This document shows positions 21,052 through 24,644 of a stretch of 24,644 bases of DNA, in pieces (positions within the stretch are counted from its first letter, which is position 1; the number at the start of each line of letters is the position of its first letter). The DNA is from a virus, in IMG/VR virus record IMGVR_UViG_3300026519_000641, positions 1-24,644 of that record. The stretch is one strand, 5' to 3'. A model generated the notes under the pieces. The model was not told where the DNA came from and did no database searches. It saw nothing but the letters and a program-made list of their open reading frames with translations. The translations under genes and the position numbers were made by a program.

Positions 21052-22323
21052 ATGTCTTACATGACCACCCCCGCGCGTGTGCGCGGCGCCACCGCTGTGC
21101 GCGCAGATGCAACCAGCGCAAAGGATATCGCGGCCAAGCTGGCCAAAACGTTCGAAGACTTCAAGGCGGCTCAGGACAAGCGCCTCGAGGGCATCGACAA
21201 GAAGTTCGATGACGTCGTGCAGGCGGAACAGGTCGAACGGATCAACGGCGAACTCTCGGAGCTGTCCAACATGATCAACGAGGTCAAATCGCTGCAGGCA
21301 GCAATGCAGGTTGGCTCTGGCGGACAGAATGTCGATCCGGATGTGCAGGCGCATGCAGACCAGTTCAACAGCTGGTTCCGCCGCGGCGACCGTGCGCTGT
21401 CGGCAGATCTCGGCGACTTGGAGGTAAAGGCCAAGTTGACCACGCAGTCCGATCCGGACGGTGGCTACCTGGTGCCGACCGATATGGAAAATACGATCGA
21501 CCGCGTTCTGGGGGCCGCCTCGGCCATGCGTAGCGCCGCGCGGGTGATGCCCATTTCCAGCAACACCTACAAAAAGCTGGTGAGCAAGGGTGGCGCTGGT
21601 TCCGGTTGGGTGGGTGAAAGTGAGGACCGCCCCGAAACCAACACGCCCCAGCTGGCTGAAATTGCCATCAACACGAAGGAACTTTACGCCCAGCCTGCAT
21701 CGACCCAGTCTGCCCTGGATGATGCCGCCATCGATGTTGCAAAATGGCTGGCGGACGAAGTGTCGATCGAGTTCGCCGAACAGGAAGGCGCCGCATTTAT
21801 TTCCGGCGACGGTGTGAACCGGCCGAAAGGTATTCTCGGATATCCCACAGTGGCGAATTCCAGCCACACATGGGGCAAGGTCGGTTTCGTGAAAACGGGC
21901 GCAGCATCTTCTTTCGCGTCAACAAACCCGGCCGATGCGTTGGTGGATCTGTACTATGCTCTCAAGGCCGGTTATCGGAATGGTGCGAGCTGGATCATTT
22001 CCGATGTTGTGCAGGGCGAGGTCCGCAAGATGAAGGACGGCCAGGGCAACTACCTGTGGGCAGCCCCGACGGAAAGCGCGCCGGCGACATTCCTGGGCAA
22101 ACCCATAATGTCGGATGACAATATGCCCGGGCTGGCCGCCAACAAATTCCCGGTCGCATTCGGGAACTGGAAACGTGCGTATCTGATTGTCGATCGCATT
22201 GGTATCCGTGTGCTGCGGGATCCGTTCACATCCAAGCCGAATGTTCTGTTCTACACGACCAAGCGTGTTGGCGGCGGCCTTGTCAACTTCGAGGCATGCA
22301 AGCTTTTGAAGGTCGCAGCGTAG
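21052..22323 (+). CDS. Major capsid protein (HK97 fold)
   Basis: The 423-aa protein has an N-terminal delta/scaffold region (about 1-115) with a predicted coiled coil (KLAKTFEDFKAAQDKRLEGI). The HK97 capsid domain includes DPDGGYLVPTDMENTIDRVL, ELYAQPASTQSALDDAAIDV and the C-terminal FGNWKRAYLIVDRIGIRVLR. The upstream protease should remove the N-terminal region near residue 110 (inference). GAGAGGA precedes the ATG. Confidence 0.96.
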   Translation: MSYMTTPARVRGATAVRADATSAKDIAAKLAKTFEDFKAAQDKRLEGIDKKFDDVVQAEQVERINGELSELSNMINEVKSLQAAMQVGSGGQNVDPDVQAHADQFNSWFRRGDRALSADLGDLEVKAKLTTQSDPDGGYLVPTDMENTIDRVLGAASAMRSAARVMPISSNTYKKLVSKGGAGSGWVGESEDRPETNTPQLAEIAINTKELYAQPASTQSALDDAAIDVAKWLADEVSIEFAEQEGAAFISGDGVNRPKGILGYPTVANSSHTWGKVGFVKTGAASSFASTNPADALVDLYYALKAGYRNGASWIISDVVQGEVRKMKDGQGNYLWAAPTESAPATFLGKPIMSDDNMPGLAANKFPVAFGNWKRAYLIVDRIGIRVLRDPFTSKPNVLFYTTKRVGGGLVNFEACKLLKVAA

Positions 22324-22358
22324 ATCTGCTGACCAGCCGCGTAGGCCTGCAGACCACA

Positions 22359-22382
22359 TGACGGGGGTGTAATCCCCCGTCA
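22359..22382 (+). other. Intergenic hairpin after the capsid gene
   Basis: TGACGGGGG and CCCCCGTCA form a perfect 9-bp stem with a 6-base loop. No T-run follows, so it is more likely an mRNA-stabilising or processing hairpin than a terminator. Confidence 0.7.
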
Positions 22383-22412
22383 AATCAACATCCAGAAAAA
22401 GCGAGAGAAACA

Positions 22413-22850
22413 ATGAAAGACCTTCATTCCAATATCTATATCGATCAGGTGGTCGGTGCCAAAGTTCTTGCGAGCACGCCCACGCCTGTTGCGTCCGATC
22501 TTCAGGATCACAACTCGGCCGAGATCATCCTGGGCATCGGCATCGGTGGTATCACGTTCGATACGACCAACAAGATCGAGTTCGTGGTCGAACATTCCGA
22601 TGATGACAGCACCTACTCGGCCGTCTCGACCGACGAGATGCTGGGTGCAGGCACGATTTCCGGCGGAATCGTCAAGGCCCTGACGGCCGCCCACGCAGCG
22701 GCGGCGGTCTATCGCTTCGGCTACATTGGCGGCAAGCGTTACCTCAAGGTTACGCCGACGTTCGCCGGGACACACGTGACTGGCACGCCGATCATGTGCG
22801 CAATCGCCAAAGGTGATGGTATCAGCAACCCGCAGGATGATCAGGCCTGA
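22413..22850 (+). CDS. Probable capsid decoration/head accessory protein
   Basis: The 145-aa protein looks all-beta (AEIILGIGIGGITFDTTNKI, KIEFVVEHSDDDSTYSAVS, RFGYIGGKRYLKVTPTFAGT), with a short N-terminal arm. It sits directly after the major capsid gene, where phages commonly encode decoration or head-stabilising proteins. The YIGGKRYLKVTP segment is frequent in uncharacterised phage proteins at this position. The ATG follows GAGAGAAACA. Function is inferred from place and fold type. Confidence 0.6.
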   Translation: MKDLHSNIYIDQVVGAKVLASTPTPVASDLQDHNSAEIILGIGIGGITFDTTNKIEFVVEHSDDDSTYSAVSTDEMLGAGTISGGIVKALTAAHAAAAVYRFGYIGGKRYLKVTPTFAGTHVTGTPIMCAIAKGDGISNPQDDQA

Positions 22851-22864
22851 TCGTGAAATCTGAA

Positions 22865-22885
22865 GGGCGGGCGCAATGTCCGCCC
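22865..22885 (+). other. Intergenic hairpin before the connector gene
   Basis: GGGCGGGC pairs with GTCCGCCC (8-bp stem, one G-T pair, 5-base loop), followed by AAAACAGG. There is no T-run. With the hairpin at 22359-22382 it brackets the head accessory gene. Confidence 0.65.
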
Positions 22886-22901
22886 AAAACAGGAGCGCTG
22901 C

Positions 22902-23486
22902 ATGCTTAGACCACTACAGGTGACTCCACCATCCGGAACTCCGGTTACTTTGACGGAGATGAAAACGCACTTGCGTATTGACGGGTCCGACGAGGACACA
23001 CTTGTCCAGTCCTACATTGATGCCGCCACCAGTTATCTGGATGGCGCGACAGGTATTCTTGGCAGGTGCCTGTTGACCCAGACCTGGGCCGTGAAATTGC
23101 CTTCGTTCCCGTCGGCGGATTTCAAGTTTCCGTTTCCGGATGTGGATGGCTCGGCTGTTGTGGTAAAATACTACGATTCAGACGATGTCGAACAAAACGT
23201 GGCGGCAGCGGAGTATTCCGTTCACGAGGGCGCGGCGAGCGCACATCTGACATTCAGATCAACCTACACGATCCCGTCGATCGCCGATCGGGACGATGCT
23301 GTCAGCATCACGTTTGATGCAGGGTATGGTGCTGCCTCCGATGTTCCGGCTGCAATCAGGAACGCAATCATGATTATGGTCGCCCGTGCATACCAGGACC
23401 GCGAGGGAGTGGAAGCTTCCGGTGGCGGGATGTCTAGGGACCCCGTGTACATGCTGATTGCCCCGTTTCGTCGAATCGCGATTTAG
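22902..23486 (+). CDS. Head-tail connector protein (gp6-like)
   Basis: The 194-aa protein starts with the pattern VTLTEMKTHLRIDGSDEDTL, then VQSYIDAATSYLDGATG, which marks the HK97 gp6/phiE125 gp8-type connector family. A beta-rich middle follows, and a helical end ending in DPVYMLIAPFRRI. It forms the ring below the portal. AGGAG lies upstream of the ATG. Confidence 0.9.
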   Translation: MLRPLQVTPPSGTPVTLTEMKTHLRIDGSDEDTLVQSYIDAATSYLDGATGILGRCLLTQTWAVKLPSFPSADFKFPFPDVDGSAVVVKYYDSDDVEQNVAAAEYSVHEGAASAHLTFRSTYTIPSIADRDDAVSITFDAGYGAASDVPAAIRNAIMIMVARAYQDREGVEASGGGMSRDPVYMLIAPFRRIAI

Positions 23487-23494
23487 GTGCGGAA

Positions 23495-23821
23495 ATGAAA
23501 TCCGGAGATCTTGACCGCCGTATCGCAATCGAGCGGGCTACCGTGACCGTGAACGGCTACAACGAGGAGGTCCGCAGCTGGACAATACTTGCGACCGTTT
23601 GGGCCGCGGTCTGGCCGATCGCGGATGGCGAGCGCTGGCGAGCAGGCGAAGTCGGCGCGACGGTGACGCACAGGTTCAGGATCAGATGGTCATCTACGGT
23701 GTCGGATATCACGCCGGCAGACAGAATCAGTTTTGACGGACGTATTTTCGAAATCAGCGGAAGCAAGGAAATCGGCCGGCGTGAGGGAATCGAGATTACG
23801 GCTTCGGCGAGGGCGGAATGA
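23495..23821 (+). CDS. Head closure/head-tail adaptor protein
   Basis: The 108-aa protein starts MKSGDLDRRIAIERATVTVN and continues with RSWTILATVWAAVWPIADGE and FRIRWSSTVSDITPADRISF, the pattern of the SPP1 gp16-like head-tail adaptor family. It closes the connector channel after packaging. The length is typical. Its stop overlaps the next start (ATGA). Confidence 0.92.
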   Translation: MKSGDLDRRIAIERATVTVNGYNEEVRSWTILATVWAAVWPIADGERWRAGEVGATVTHRFRIRWSSTVSDITPADRISFDGRIFEISGSKEIGRREGIEITASARAE

Positions 23822-24381
23822 GTAAAACGGTTGTGAAGGTCGAGGGGTTGCGCGAACTCGAGAAGAGTTTGCAGAAGTTTACGTCGGCAACGGGCAAGGC
23901 CGTTCTGCGTCGAACCTTACGTCGAGCAGCAATTCCGATCCGTGACGCGGCCAGAAGTTATGCGCCATATGACCAGGGCAACCTCGAGGCGTCTATCAAT
24001 GCAACGACAAGAAAGCCGAAAGGGCACGATGTCGGGAAGAATGCATTTCGCAAAGCCATAAAGGACGGCAAGGGCCGCGCAGAGGCCGTATCGGCGATGC
24101 GCGACGCCAGACGGATTGGCGATCCGAACAATGCTTTTGCCGAAGCATTTGTGGTGGCAACTGATCCGGCAGCCATATTGGTGGAGTTTGGAACCGGGGA
24201 GCGTGTTCAAAAGTCGACAGGGAGGAATGTTGGCAAGATGGAGCCTGATCCGTTTATGCGGCCCGCCTTCGATACCAAGGCGCCGGTTGCGGCTGCGATG
24301 ATCAGAGATACCTTGCGCGACGAGATCAGCAAGACGGCCGCACGATTGCGCGCCCGGGCCGCGCGGGCAGGGGGGCGGTAA
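23818..24381 (+). CDS. HK97 gp10-like head-tail joining protein
   Basis: The 187-aa protein begins with KVEGLRELEKSLQKFTSATG and contains RDAARSYAPYDQGNLEASIN and YILVEFGTG-like VATDPAAILVEFGTGERVQK with DPFMRPAFDTKAP, the pattern of the HK97 gp10 family of minor tail/joining proteins. The start overlaps the adaptor stop (ATGA at 23818-23821). Confidence 0.92.
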   Translation: MSKTVVKVEGLRELEKSLQKFTSATGKAVLRRTLRRAAIPIRDAARSYAPYDQGNLEASINATTRKPKGHDVGKNAFRKAIKDGKGRAEAVSAMRDARRIGDPNNAFAEAFVVATDPAAILVEFGTGERVQKSTGRNVGKMEPDPFMRPAFDTKAPVAAAMIRDTLRDEISKTAARLRARAARAGGR

Positions 24382-24383
24382 CC

Positions 24384-24644
24384 GTGCAACGGGATTTTGT
24401 CGCACTACTGTTGGCCGACAGCGCTATCGCTGGCCGTTTTGGTACTCGAATCCACTGGGTGGAGCGGCCGCAGGGAAGCGGGCTGCCGGCGGCAGTTCTA
24501 TATATCGTCAGCGAGGTCAACAAATATACCACGCAGGCGCCTGACCGGTTGGTCATGACAAGGGTGCAGATAGACGTTTTCGCGGACACCTATGCCGATG
24601 CGGATCAGGCATTCCGTGTTCTGAAGGCAAAGCTGAATGGATAT
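24384..24644 (+). CDS. Tail completion/terminator protein (DUF3168-like), partial
   Basis: The frame starts with GTG at 24384, two bases after the previous stop, with GGGGGG upstream, and remains open at the window end (87 codons seen). FVALLLADSAIAGRFGTRIH, IHWVERPQGSGLPAAVLYIV and VQIDVFADTYADADQAFRVL match the DUF3168/gpU-like tail-terminator pattern. It should cap the tail tube for joining to the head. The C-terminal part is outside the window. Confidence 0.85.
   Translation, partial: MQRDFVALLLADSAIAGRFGTRIHWVERPQGSGLPAAVLYIVSEVNKYTTQAPDRLVMTRVQIDVFADTYADADQAFRVLKAKLNGY

Larger units (their letters stand above)
1095..24644. mobile_element. Temperate HK97-like siphovirus prophage (right end missing)
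   Basis: From the tRNA-Gly remnant rightward all recognisable genes are phage-type: integrase and excisionase, an early leftward arm, a repressor/Cro switch, replication genes, then terminase, portal, protease, capsid and connector genes in standard HK97 order. No structural gene seen is broken, so the element may be functional. Tail, lysis and right attachment site would lie past the window end. Confidence 0.93.

Overview
The window is the left part of a temperate, HK97-like tailed-phage prophage integrated next to a tRNA-Gly gene. GC-rich codon use, the BrnT/BrnA pair, the S24 repressors and the late proteins point to an alphaproteobacterial host, most likely Rhodobacterales. This is inferred from recognisable families, not from a search. 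About 1 kb of host DNA (a radical SAM gene) lies at the left edge. The junction is a tRNA-Gly(TCC) 3' fragment at about 1047-1094, directly beside a tyrosine integrase. The prophage runs off the right edge inside the tail-completion genes, so the reconstituted tRNA and right attachment site are outside the window.

Left arm (1.1-6.3 kb, minus strand): reading in transcription order, a promoter at 6373-6402 drives a 46-aa membrane peptide. A strong hairpin terminator (6103-6139) follows, then a dozen mostly small genes coupled by stop/start overlaps. These include a ParB-like nuclease-fold protein, a GcrA-like HTH protein, an ASCH-like protein, a ribbon-helix-helix protein, a probable excisionase and the integrase.

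Switch (6.3-8.6 kb): this is the most unusual part. Two S24 (CI/LexA-like) repressors lie in tandem. Their peptidase/dimerisation domains are about 93% identical, but their DNA-binding domains differ. A 30-codon hydrophobic ORF lies between them and a two-helix membrane protein follows, ending at a terminator. Both sides of this cassette carry copies of a 13-bp palindrome (TTACYAATRGTAA and variants) overlapping promoters of the same design (TTGACR-N18-TAACTA). One fires leftward into the integrase arm, the other rightward into a Cro-like gene whose ATG sits at the predicted transcription start.

Replication (8.6-15.8 kb, plus strand): the genes are a CII-like regulator, a two-HTH/zinc-ribbon protein, small proteins, SSB, a zinc-ribbon/Toprim primase and a P4-type primase-helicase (SF3). 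An inserted brnT-brnA toxin-antitoxin pair on the opposite strand follows, then a 536-bp non-coding region full of GGGAGG repeats in direct and inverted order (candidate origin). A possible late regulator and a strong terminator close the block.

Late region (15.8 kb to the end): an initiator-like tRNA-Met(CAT), a small beta-rich protein, HNH endonuclease, small and large terminase, portal, ClpP-type protease, major capsid, a probable head accessory protein flanked by hairpins, head-tail connector, head closure, gp10-like protein and a partial tail terminator.
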